Shown here one piece after another: positions 44,257 through 53,231 of a DNA stretch of 64,000 nt. The position numbers and the translations under genes are program-made. The DNA is taken from the NCBI GenBank assembly GCA_033064195.1, contig JARBJD010000247.1:50098-114097 (forward strand), written 5' to 3'. This stretch comes from Blattamonas nauphoetae. Lineage: Eukaryota > Preaxostyla > Oxymonadida. Position 1 is the first letter of the stretch; the number at the start of each line of letters is the position of its first letter. The notes under the pieces are model-generated. The model had not been told where the DNA came from and searched no databases. It saw only the letters and a program-made list of their open reading frames with translations.

Positions 44257-45654
44257 TCCAAAGATACTGAACATAAAATGACACACGTTTGTGGTGTTGA
44301 CTTTAATTCCCTCTATCCAAGTGCTTTCTCATCAATCAAAAACAAGAACAATCCATACACGAAACACAGAATGTTTATGCCAGGAAGATGTCTGTACACA
44401 GCAACAGGTGATAAAGAATGCAGGCAAATTATTGAAGACAAAAATCAGAAGACACTGTTCGTTGCCGAACTGAAAGGACACATCGATGAAAAGTACATCA
44501 ATGATTTCATTAATTTCCCACCAATCTTCAGGAACATCGTTGTCAATACGACAGAAGAAAACATTGGAGAGAAGACATATTCGTTGATGAAGAAACATGG
44601 ATTGAAGACTGATGACAAACAAAGAAAGCTGACCCAACTCTTGAGCACACACGATCAGTATATGTTCTTTTCGACATACTATCTGTGGTTCCTCATCGAC
44701 TCTTGTCACTTCATCGTCGACGACATCAAGAGTGTGATGGTGTTCTCGAGACACGCTGGATTCGAACCATTTGTGACCTCATTCATGAATGATCGAATTG
44801 AAGCAGTGAAGGTTGGAAACAAGGGAAAGGAACAGTTCTGTAAGACGAACCTCAATGGAAGCTACGGATATGACGGAATGAACACTGAGAAGTACAACTC
44901 GATCACAATCTGCAATGAGAAGAGAACATATTTGAAACAGATGATGAAAGGATTTGTGGCGACTCGAGAGATCAATGAGGACAACTATATCGTGATTGAA
45001 GACAGAGAGAAAGCATCGTGCAAGACATGTCTCCAAGAAGCAGTATTCACCCTCGACAATGCCAAGTTCTGGTATCTGAATTTCATCTACAATTTCATGT
45101 ACAAATCCCTAGACATGAACAAGATTCATTTCTGTGAAGGAGATACTGACTCTGCATATTGGGCAATTCGTGGAGATCCAAATGCTGGAATTCATCAACA
45201 ATTTGAACATGTGATTGCTGACAAGGAATTCTATGATGCCCCACAAATATGAATGGTTTCCCAATCCTGAAAAGGGAGTTGATGATGAGAAGAAGTTGTT
45301 GGGATTAGCAATTGAAAAAGAAGGGGAACAGATGATCTGTCTTGCACCCAAGTGTTACTCTCTCGATGAGAAATGTAAAATCAAAGGAGTGTCTCTGAAG
45401 AAAACAAACATCACAAGCGAAGATTATGTCAAGTGTCTGAATGGAGAGAAAACAATGACTACAACACTGAATTTCCAAACAAGAAGAGTTCATTCTGACG
45501 ATGACACCAATGGATTTGAAATAGCGAAAATACAACAACAGAAACTCAGTCTCAGTGGAATTCATCTGAAGTCAATCGTACTCGAAAATGAATCATGCCC
45601 TCCATTCATTCATGGACTGAAAGCAACTGATTATATTATCCAATAAATCCAAAC

Positions 45655-45664
45655 TTTATTTTTG
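45655..45664 (+). promoter_or_regulatory. T-rich promoter-like motif of the integrase gene
   Basis: TTTATTTTTG, 6 bases before the ATG at 45671. No comparable motif precedes the internal ATG at 46151. Confidence 0.45.
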
Positions 45665-45670
45665 TTAAAA

Positions 45671-47596
45671 ATGAGTAGACCGTATTTGAATTCAACACAA
45701 ATTGATCGAATAGTGAAGAACCTCCTGGACAACACTTTCCATTCCAAGACAAAAATATACAATGTCACACTTACGTTTTCACAAAGTTTACCAACCTATC
45801 ATGTCAATGATTCAAATGGAGAATACAACGCAAATGATGAGACATACTTCAATGATTGGCTGAATGGAGAATTGCCTCCTGATTTAAACATTGCTGATGG
45901 AAAAATTGTAGTTCAAAGATTTGTGAAACAATTCACCGGATGGATCCTCAGTAACAATGATGCAAGACAAGCATACAGAGCATAACAACGATATTATCAG
46001 GAAGCACAGAATAGTCATTTTAATCAACCACCAGCAATCGTCATTCCAACACAACTTCCCCAACCAATTGCTATTGAACCTCCGGAATCTCCAATCATTC
46101 CTGGACAGAAGTGAAACCCGACATCATTTGGTTCAGAATATGAATTCCCAATGAAAGAGAGGAGGTTTGAAGATGATGATCTACTGATCCCCAAGTCACC
46201 AGATCTACGTCCATCTGTGAATATTGCCAGAAGATTCGAACCATCAGTAAGAGAGATCAACAAGGTTGAACCAACGACAAGGCAAGTACTGGGAATGTTG
46301 GAACAAGTGAAAGGCTATTTTGATCATCAACAGAAGGACAATTCAGAGGAGGAACAAATAAAAGCAGAGAATTCAATGTTGGATAATCAACAGAAAATGG
46401 AACAATTCATTGACAAACAGATCGTTGAATCAAAGAAACTGAATCGAAATATGTTCATTCTCTCACACGTCAGCAGAACTCTCGGAAATGACGAAACTGA
46501 GTTCATTTTAGCACATCCAAAACAAATACCATTTGGTGGAAGATCTTTTCAGGAATGGTACGATGAATATGTTCACCGATGGGATACTGCACATCCGAGG
46601 AAAATAAGGAGGGAAAAAGGAGTTGACACATTGATGATTGATCAACCAAAAATACAAACAGTTGTGACAAAAATACAATATCCTTTTCGATCAAAGATGC
46701 AATTCATGTCGAAAGCAATAACAGGTGATCCACAGAAGACATCTGACAGAAAGGTTCCACAGAATTGTGATCGACCATACTTTTCTCCCAAGTTTGGATC
46801 CTGGGAAATTGATCTTGTCTTTATCCAATCACCAACGTCGAAAACAGTTCTTCAGATCTACCTCTTCGCAATTAACATCAACACCAAATACCTGGTTGTG
46901 ATTCCAGTTCTGGATAAATCATGGAGTAAAGTCAAGACAGCAATCAATGATCTGATTAATCACCGTAGTGTTCATGTTAACAACATTCGGGGTGATGGTG
47001 AAGCAGCATGGACCAGTGGAGAAGCATCAGAGTATTTCAAGCAACAGAGAGTCAGTCCATATTTCACAAGTTCACCATTCACAAATCACAATCGAATTGT
47101 CGATCGAGTGATCAGAACAATCAGGGATGGCTTCCAAGACAATGCAACACAAATGGCAAATCATTCAACGATGAATCAGATGGTGGAATCCTACAACATG
47201 ACTCCACATCGAGCGTACTGGAACAAGTTCACTCCACAGCAAGCACAAAACAATCGTGAAATCGAAGCTCTGTATATCTCCAGTTGCGAAGAACAATTAA
47301 AGAACATTCAAAGACAGCAGACAACACAACTGCTTTGGCGATACAAACCAGGAAACATATTGTTGATACACTTTGATTTGGACAAGACAGTTGCCAAGTT
47401 TCAGAAGAAGCGAAGACAGTTTCAATTTGTTGGCCAATTCATTGAGTACAAACACGGAAATGTTGTTGCAAGACTTCTGAATGGACTCACATGTCTACCA
47501 AAAGATGTGTACGTTCCAATCCAACACACAAAATATCATGCTGCTTCCATTGATGATTTATCACCAGAGTTCATTGATGAATTTAATATTGTTTAA
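45671..47596 (+). pseudogene. Retroviral-type integrase with N-terminal extension (two in-frame stops)
   Basis: One frame from the ATG at 45671 to TAA at 47594, broken by TAA at 45983 and TGA at 46112. The integrase proper can start at 46151 (481 residues). Its RNase-H-like core has WEIDLVF (first Asp) and IRGDGEAAW (second Asp), then after 35 residues HNRIVDRVIRTIRD, where Asp rather than the usual Glu is at the third catalytic position. A C-terminal SH3-like stretch (RYKPGNILLIHFDL...FQFVGQFIEY) follows. The segment before 46112 (about 147 codons, ending in a Pro/Gln-rich linker) could be a separate small gene, but only 45671 has the element's T-rich signal. The integrase joins the element ends to the host chromosome. 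Identity confident; gene boundaries less so. Confidence 0.85.
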
Positions 47597-47613
47597 TTTC
47601 AAAAGTGTTTGAA

Positions 47614-47630
47614 ATATTTTTATTCTGTTT
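47614..47630 (+). promoter_or_regulatory. T-rich promoter-like motif of the coiled-coil gene
   Basis: ATATTTTTATTCTGTTT, 3 bases before the ATG at 47634; a weaker match than the others. Confidence 0.4.
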
Positions 47631-47633
47631 AAA

Positions 47634-48050
47634 ATGATTCGGAACAGTTTAGAACATTTTGGAAAAGATTCAAAGTTTTTAGAACATTTTGATAAAGATC
47701 TAAAGATTTTAGAACCGTTTGATCCTAAACAGAACTGTTTTGAAAACATCTATGATTTTCAGAAGTTTTTGGAAAAGAACAGAAAAGAACTGAACGAATA
47801 CACCACTCAGAAACTGAATCGGTTGATCAGAATTGACGGATACAAAATCACAAAAATAAGAGGTGAGATTGCACTTAGAAAAATAAACAATGACAACCTC
47901 GACGTATCCAACTCACTCTCGATTGATCAGAGATTATCAGATATAGAAGAATCAATACGAACGTTGACAGACACTCTCAGCATGAGGCTTCGAAGTCTTG
48001 ACGAGACTATTGGAAACCTGATACAAGAATTATCGGACACTACGAATTAA
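47634..48050 (+). CDS. Small coiled-coil protein, unknown
   Basis: 138 residues. The N-terminus repeats an LEHFGKDSKFLEHFDKDLK-like pattern, encoded by near-repeats of TTTAGAACATTTTG; the C-terminal half is a heptad-like helix (LSDIEESIRTLTDTLSMRLRSLDETIGNLIQEL). It overlaps the end of the convergent ATPase gene by 21 bases. No family recognised. The C-terminal trimer-like coiled coil would suit a fibre or minor virion protein, but that is speculation. Confidence 0.6.
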   Translation: MIRNSLEHFGKDSKFLEHFDKDLKILEPFDPKQNCFENIYDFQKFLEKNRKELNEYTTQKLNRLIRIDGYKITKIRGEIALRKINNDNLDVSNSLSIDQRLSDIEESIRTLTDTLSMRLRSLDETIGNLIQELSDTTN

Positions 48051-48875
48051 ACCATCTTTGTTGATCTCTGTCAGTGCAACTCCATCTGTGTTGTATCGAA
48101 GAATAACTGCTTCACATTTTTGTTTTCGTTGATAGATGTTCCTGAACCGTCGAATATCTATTGGTGAGTTCAATTGAGGATAGACTCGACTGATTCGTTC
48201 TTTGTTGAATCCTCCAAAGATCCACATTGAATCAATGTTTGACTTCATATCTGCTGACAAACTGAACAGCTCATGCATCGTCAGAAAGAATGTGAACTTT
48301 GGTTGCCGATTCTCCAATAATAAGTCCATCATTGTCATTCTATTTTTGGATGTTCTCCGTTCCCCAAGGATTCTGCGACAGTCATCAAGGAGGATAATTG
48401 TGTGAAGATTCTTTACTGAGAAATCATCAATGAATAGAGCGTTAAAGAGATCATCCCTGCATTCATCAGTAATTCTATCTTGCCACTGGTTGTCAATAAT
48501 TTCTTCATAAGCTGCCTTTGATTGAGACAATTCCAACAGAAACGGCAAAGCTTCATCATATTTCACTTTCACGTATGGAACATTCAGTATTGGTTTGAAT
48601 TTGTCGAATGTTGGATCAATGTTCTTATCAGTGACGAAGACGAACAAGTGAAACAATTCATTTCTGACCTGAACATTTTGGAGCTTGGCAACCTCTCGAA
48701 GAGCATTGAACGTTTTCCCACTTCCTCTGTTTCCAACGAGGACATTTACACTATTGCGATTGAAATTTAGGTCTGGATGTATTTGTGATTGGACTTCATG
48801 AGAAACATTCCTATTTGATGCTTCGCTAATTTTTGCATTCACATATGCTATTAGAGATACTTTTGATCTTTGCAT
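48030..48875 (-). CDS. DNA-packaging ATPase (FtsK/HerA-type, A32-like)
   Basis: 281 residues with Walker A GNRGSGKT (~48-55), Walker B TIILLDDC (~160) and a following LLENRQPKFTFFLTMHELFSLS sensor-like strand. This size and order match the genome-packaging ATPases of Polintons and related double-jelly-roll viruses, which drive DNA into the capsid. It is the only core gene on the minus strand. It ends 21 bases inside the neighbouring coiled-coil gene and is divergent from the gene at 48937, sharing a 61-base spacer. The frame is intact, unlike many of its neighbours. Confidence 0.88.
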   Translation of the reverse strand: MQRSKVSLIAYVNAKISEASNRNVSHEVQSQIHPDLNFNRNSVNVLVGNRGSGKTFNALREVAKLQNVQVRNELFHLFVFVTDKNIDPTFDKFKPILNVPYVKVKYDEALPFLLELSQSKAAYEEIIDNQWQDRITDECRDDLFNALFIDDFSVKNLHTIILLDDCRRILGERRTSKNRMTMMDLLLENRQPKFTFFLTMHELFSLSADMKSNIDSMWIFGGFNKERISRVYPQLNSPIDIRRFRNIYQRKQKCEAVILRYNTDGVALTEINKDGLIRSVR

Positions 48876-48881
48876 TTATGA

Positions 48882-48899
48882 TTTATCACTAATTAAAAT
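48882..48899 (-). promoter_or_regulatory. T-rich promoter-like motif of the ATPase gene
   Basis: On the minus strand ATTTTAATTAGTGATAAA, about 6 bases before the ATG at 48875. Confidence 0.4.
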
Positions 48900-48910
48900 A
48901 TAGTTTTGGA

Positions 48911-48924
48911 TTTTTTATTTTCTA
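48911..48924 (+). promoter_or_regulatory. T-rich promoter-like motif of the gene at 48937
   Basis: TTTTTTATTTTCTA, 12 bases before the ATG, in the divergent spacer shared with the ATPase. Confidence 0.5.
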
Positions 48925-48936
48925 TGAAATACACAG

Positions 48937-49890
48937 ATGTCGCAAAAGATAGTGTACCAAAAAACAGCAAGAAAAGCACAACCAAAGAAACCAAAAATGA
49001 GTTATTCACAAGATACTCAAGCAGCAATGAAAAGAATCTATGCTGATGATGACATTCGCACCAAATTCAATTCTGCACTCAGTAGTGTTCCATCAGCCTT
49101 AGAGTACATTGAAAGAACTGGACAAAATTGGACTGTTCAAATGGAAAAACATGGAAAAGTACCAGATGTGATGATTTATGACAAAGAAAGTAATGATCTG
49201 ATTGCAGCCAATGGATTTATGCTTGCACCATACAACAGTCGACCTGTCGTCGAGACATACTATTCAATGAATCCTACACCAGATATGCGTTGACAACAAC
49301 CATATTCATCATTTCGTCAAGATCATGGAAAAAGAATCAAGGCAGCACACAACAACTTCCTCAAGACTGGAACGTACGATTTGCCTGGAAACTATCATGA
49401 AGTCAGTTATGGAGACATGCAAAAACAACGATCACAACAACCATATGCAATAATGAAGAAAGCAGTTGGTGACTATATGACGAATGTTTTGAAGGTGTAT
49501 CGTGCCAGTAAAGATCATCCAGTTGACGTTAGCAATGGAATCTTGGACTACATGGTTTTCAATTCAATTCAGTCTAAAATAGCATCAAAGATGTGGGACA
49601 AATGGCTTGAAGATAATGTTCAAAACTTCGTAAGCACAAATGAAGAATGTCAGAGAGTCAAGAACAGAAAAGACTTCAAAGAATTGGTAAATCCACAATT
49701 TCTTGACATTACGACAACAAATCCAACATATTTGAGTGAATTCCTTGGTCAATACAATGTTGAAATATCAACAATTCTGAATCAACTGACAAATGAAGCA
49801 TATCGAACAAGAGATGCAGGACAATATCAACAAGTCTATTTGCCTGAATACGCTCGATTCGCACACTTGGAGAAAGAAATGGAATCATAA
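48937..49890 (+). pseudogene. Polinton virion-type protein, unknown (one in-frame TGA)
   Basis: ATG at 48937 to TAA at 49888, about 317 codons, with a single TGA at 49291 after TPDMR; protein character continues immediately (QQPYSSFRQDHGKR...). The N-terminus is basic (KTARKAQPKKPK). The C-terminal part is mixed helical with many Tyr, Asn and Gln. I do not recognise the family. Its place between the packaging ATPase and the capsid genes suggests a structural or assembly protein. The TGA could come from CGA by one C-to-T change. The downstream part (49381 on) has no ATG at a sensible place, which supports one broken gene rather than two. Confidence 0.55.
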
Positions 49891-49904
49891 AACATTAAAA
49901 TCAA

Positions 49905-49920
49905 TTTTTTATTTTTATAG
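49905..49920 (+). promoter_or_regulatory. T-rich promoter-like motif of the gene at 49927
   Basis: TTTTTTATTTTTATAG, 6 bases before the ATG. Confidence 0.5.
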
Positions 49921-49926
49921 AAAGTG

Positions 49927-50544
49927 ATGCAGCCAATTCTAAGTTGTCAATTAACAAAACACACAAGTTCTTCTTCAGTTCCAACGTCAATCACCAACAA
50001 TGTCATCATCGATAATAAAGGATCAACTTCTGGAAGACCAAAGCTCGAAGATCGAAATGATCAAGGTGCCAATGTTGAAATGAACAATGAATCAGGTATT
50101 TATGATCCACCACCACTAGAGATCTATCCATCAGCACCGTGCAACGCACAGAGAACTCCGTTCGATCCAATCCAAAGCCGATCCATTCCACTTCGAGAAT
50201 ATACATCCAATGTAGCAGCTTTCAAAGATCAACGATTGCTCGTGTACAAGAACGCATTCGCTTGTGAAAAGAAACTCTTGAATAATCTCATTGAACCATC
50301 AAAGAAACTGATCACAAACCAAAGTGATTTATGTGCACTGATTGCTACACTCACTGGAATCAATGATGTGGTGATTGAACTGGATGACCTGTCTGACAAG
50401 TGCTTATGTCTGAATAAACTGCCAATCTTTCGAACCATTTTCAAGATCCTTGTTGGTGGAAAAGATATGAGCATTGCCTTCAATGAAGCATACAACACTA
50501 TTCTCAATTATGGAATTTCACTCACGAAAGCAATACCGAGATAA
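49927..50544 (+). CDS. Polinton protein, unknown (205 aa)
   Basis: Intact frame from the ATG at 49927 to TAA. A polar, Ser/Asn/Pro-rich N-terminal ~85 residues (including IYDPPPLEIYPSAPC, a PPxY-like late-domain flavour without the exact motif) precedes a helical C-terminal part with several Cys and ILVGGKDMSIAFNEAYNTIL. No family recognised. It sits in the presumed virion gene cluster with short spacers on both sides. Confidence 0.6.
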   Translation: MQPILSCQLTKHTSSSSVPTSITNNVIIDNKGSTSGRPKLEDRNDQGANVEMNNESGIYDPPPLEIYPSAPCNAQRTPFDPIQSRSIPLREYTSNVAAFKDQRLLVYKNAFACEKKLLNNLIEPSKKLITNQSDLCALIATLTGINDVVIELDDLSDKCLCLNKLPIFRTIFKILVGGKDMSIAFNEAYNTILNYGISLTKAIPR

Positions 50545-50561
50545 ATATTTCATGAATTGTA

Positions 50562-50574
50562 TTTTTTATTTTTA
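50562..50574 (+). promoter_or_regulatory. T-rich promoter-like motif of the gene at 50580
   Basis: TTTTTTATTTTTA, 5 bases before the ATG. Confidence 0.5.
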
Positions 50575-50579
50575 CATAA

Positions 50580-50957
50580 ATGGCACCAGGAAGTTTCAAC
50601 AAACTCAAAAATATCGGCAAACAATTCTTTCAATTCATCAAACCTCTTGCTCCAACACTACTTCAAGTCGGTGGTGGCTTGCTCTCACAAACGAACAACA
50701 AGTTTGGACAAACTGCTGGAGGAATCCTCAGTGGCTGAGGCGGAATGATGGACGTATATCAGCAAAACAAAGCAATGAATCAGTCACAAAAGTCTCAACG
50801 ACAGGACTTTTCAGATCAAAGACATCAAATGATCGTCTCGCCAGAGGCTTCGAACCCTCACAGGGTGAGAGAATATGATCCTCCACGAAACGCTCGATAC
50901 TCTAATGATGATATGCCTCAATCGTCAAATTCAAAGATTCAATTCAAAGGTTTATAA
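50580..50957 (+). pseudogene. Small MAPG-type protein 1 (one in-frame TGA)
   Basis: 125 residues counting past a TGA at 50736 that interrupts a Gly-rich stretch (GGILSG, then GGMMDVYQ). The N-terminus MAPGSFNKLKNIGKQFFQFIKPLAPTLL is amphipathic then hydrophobic and Gly-rich, resembling a membrane-active or core peptide. It matches the start of the next gene (MAPGWLSKL...), so the two are probably paralogues. The C-terminal half is polar and includes the in-frame hairpin cassette VSPEASNPHRVRE. Unknown family; virion role inferred from position. Confidence 0.5.
50832..50872 (+). repeat. In-frame hairpin cassette inside the MAPG gene
   Basis: CGTCTCGCCAGAGGCTTCGA then ACCCTCACAGGGTGAGAG. Same core as at 44212 and in both terminal repeats; reads through in frame here as VSPEASNPHRVRE. 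Confidence 0.7.
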
Positions 50958-50973
50958 ATAAATGTAAATCCAG

Positions 50974-50989
50974 TTTTTTAATTTTACAG
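50974..50989 (+). promoter_or_regulatory. T-rich promoter-like motif of the gene at 50992
   Basis: TTTTTTAATTTTACAG, 2 bases before the ATG. Confidence 0.5.
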
Positions 50990-50991
50990 AA

Positions 50992-51294
50992 ATGGCACCA
51001 GGTTGGTTATCAAAATTAGCAGGAGTCGGTAAAACCATTCTCAGAATTGGAGCACCATTTTTAAATCTCATTCCCTTCGTTGGACCAGTGATTTCTAAGA
51101 TTGCACAGACAGGTGTGGAGATGATCCCAGACGTGAAATCGGATCAACAAATCCATGTAGAAAAGATGGCACAGTATGAACAAGCAATCAATGAAGGAAA
51201 CAATACACTAGCGAATCAGCTCAGAGGTGAAATACTGAGATTGGAAGAAAAGCTGAAGCCAAAACCAAAGATAAAGAAAGTCAAAAAGAAATAA
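50992..51294 (+). CDS. Small MAPG-type protein 2 (100 aa)
   Basis: An intact 100-residue protein. The N-terminus (MAPGWLSKLAGVGKTILRIG) is amphipathic, followed by a Pro/Phe/Val hydrophobic hairpin (NLIPFVGPVISKIAQTG), a helical middle and a very basic Lys tail (KPKPKIKKVKKK). The shared MAPG start and hydrophobic second block relate it to the preceding broken gene. A membrane-active segment with a DNA-binding-like tail suits a minor capsid or core protein, but no homologue can be named from sequence alone. Confidence 0.6.
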   Translation: MAPGWLSKLAGVGKTILRIGAPFLNLIPFVGPVISKIAQTGVEMIPDVKSDQQIHVEKMAQYEQAINEGNNTLANQLRGEILRLEEKLKPKPKIKKVKKK

Positions 51295-51303
51295 TCAATA
51301 TTG

Positions 51304-51317
51304 TTTTTTTATTTTTG
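51304..51317 (+). promoter_or_regulatory. T-rich promoter-like motif of capsid gene 1
   Basis: TTTTTTTATTTTTG, 5 bases before the ATG at 51323. Confidence 0.5.
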
Positions 51318-51322
51318 ATAAA

Positions 51323-53185
51323 ATGAACTCACACAGTACACATCTGACAAACAAAAGACATGGAGCCTCAACATTGACTGGAAACACCACAGGATCAATC
51401 AAGTACACCAGAGATGATATTGGTCAAATACAACAACAATTAATGTCTGAACATCATGTTAATTGTCTCTTAAACGATGGAGCACACAGTACCTCAATTC
51501 AGGAGTTGAAACCATCAGAGAATTCACGCTTCTACAAAGGACAAGAAATAATCATTCCACTGACCGGTAATCAAGACATTTGCCAAATCGATGATTCCTT
51601 CATAACATTCACAATCACAACGACTTTGAAAGTCAACAATTGGGACACTACCCCAGACAAAGTTGGATCATACTCAAATGAGAGGATATTTATGTTCGTT
51701 GGACTCAAGCATTCAGCATCAATCTTTAGTAGATTTACTGTTCTTCACAACAATCAAAGAATCATCAGCACAGCAAACAATGACGTTTCAATGGAGTCTC
51801 ACATCTACAATATGATTAAACCAAAGAGTCAATTGGAGAATCGTAAGCATGCACATACACCTTGGCAAAATGCTTGGAATCATGACGAATCTGTTGCAGG
51901 TGTCTATATTCCATTGTCAGACTTCACATCGGTGTCACAAGCTGGTCATTTCACTGATACAATTAAGGTACCGATTCGTGTGTCAATCAATCTTGAAGAT
52001 CTTCTCATTTTCTCTGGAATGACTGACTATCCCAAATGTCTGTTTGGTGATTTGAAATTGAGTGTGTACATTAATGAAGATGCATTTGTTTGTTGTCCAG
52101 TGAATCCAGAACTCACTTTGAAGAATACACTCTCGACCTACATTGGCTCAACCAAACCACCAATCCATCATGCAATCGCTGATTGTCAACAGCATCGTCC
52201 ATGGTTTTTCCACTCTCTTCTTGCAAACTGCACTAAGAATTTTGTTCAAATTGGCCAATCATTTAGGATATAAGCAGTGACTCAAGACATTTACTATAAT
52301 TCAGCAGGAACAGTTGCTAAAGAACCAGAATTTGTGGATCAGTACATATCATTGAACATTATTGATTATCAGATTGATGATGTGTATTGCATGAGTGCTG
52401 GATACAAAATGAAAGAAATAGCGAAAGAGAGTCTGAAGAAGATGTATCAGGATCGTCCTGGAACAATTCCAGCAGAAAAGATCTCGTTCTATCCATTTCA
52501 GAAGACACCAACTGCAACAGGTATTGATTGTACTCAACAGATGGTTCTCGTGAATGCCAAAGACATCATGCTCCTCTTCCGTCACTACGACAATGAAGTC
52601 ACTTGTTTCCACAATCCAATGCAGAAAGATCTTCGTGTGCATCTACTCAACAAATACTATCCAGAAAACTGGACATCAACAATTGGAGCTCGCTTTTATC
52701 AGTTTGCATTGTCGACTCTCAATCTTGATTCATACCTCACTGTTCCAGATGATTTGGAGCGTTCATTGACGGATTCACTTGTTGAAGAACATCTCGAAGG
52801 TGGTAGAACATATCCAAATGAAACAATGACAAGAGTGCGACCGATTCATGACAATACTGATTTTCTTTTATGCTTTTCAACACAACGAAGTGGATGTCCA
52901 ACAAACTGCAATGATTCCATCAGTTCCAGAGGTCAAAATGTTCCAGTCACTTTGAGATCAAGTCCGATTTACCAAGGTCTGATTGATACATACTACAATG
53001 TTCTCGATCCAAGTCAAAAGGGAGGTGATATGACAACATTTACGCATCCTCCAGCACCGATTCTAGCAACTACTGCAACAACTTGGTGGGTCTTACGATT
53101 CGTTAATGACGAACCTAAAGTTGAATACTATCCAAATCATACACTGAAAGCATTACATAAGGAACTCCGAATACCGAAATCATAA
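51323..53185 (+). pseudogene. Capsid-type protein 1, double-jelly-roll-like (one in-frame TAA)
   Basis: About 620 codons from ATG to TAA at 53183, interrupted by TAA at 52271. Beta-rich throughout: IIIPLTGNQDICQIDDSFITFTI near the start, VPIRVSINLEDLL...CLFGDLKLSVYI...CCPV in the first half, and after the stop a second set ending FTHPPAPILATTATTWWVLRFV. The neighbour at 53232 shares this order, spacing and closing segment, so they are paralogues. Size, duplicated beta architecture and position downstream of the packaging ATPase fit a Polinton major capsid protein with hexon-like double jelly roll. The fold is inferred from the pattern, not shown. The stop falls between the two halves and could come from CAA by one C-to-T change. 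Confidence 0.7.
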
Positions 53186-53213
53186 ACGAGCGAAAGAAAA
53201 TTATGATATTGTA

Positions 53214-53226
53214 TTTTTTATTTTTC
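53214..53226 (+). promoter_or_regulatory. T-rich promoter-like motif of capsid gene 2
   Basis: TTTTTTATTTTTC, 5 bases before the ATG at 53232. Confidence 0.5.
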
Positions 53227-53231
53227 TATAA

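Larger units (their letters stand above)
41227..45646 (+). pseudogene. Protein-primed DNA polymerase B (one stop, one frameshift)
   Basis: Replicates the element with 3'-5' proofreading. Counting from 41227: YNICFFQAVS with a later VHVMFISD resembles an OTU-like Cys/His fold (about 345-460); a CPYC...H..C zinc-like cluster; Exo I YDFET (~552-556), Exo II GFNSSRFD (~641-648), Exo III YNIRD (~780); an HNH-like insertion CYICKC...LDRIDN...CCDYCN (~887-925); Pol A DFNSLYPS (~1025), Pol B KTNLNGSYG (~1205), Pol C DTDS (~1306). About 1,473 codons, typical for Maverick polymerases. Breaks: in-frame TGA at 41728, which leaves the frame otherwise continuous, and a shift at a CCCC run near 45240, after which YEWFPNPEKG continues one frame over to TAA at 45646. 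A hairpin-like cassette (44212-44256) is embedded in frame before Pol A. Identity is certain; whether it is functional is doubtful. Confidence 0.92.

Noticed and set aside
46151-47596. Integrase as a gene separate from the 45671 frame
   Set aside because: The frames are in register and only the upstream ATG has the promoter-like motif, so one broken gene was preferred, without certainty.
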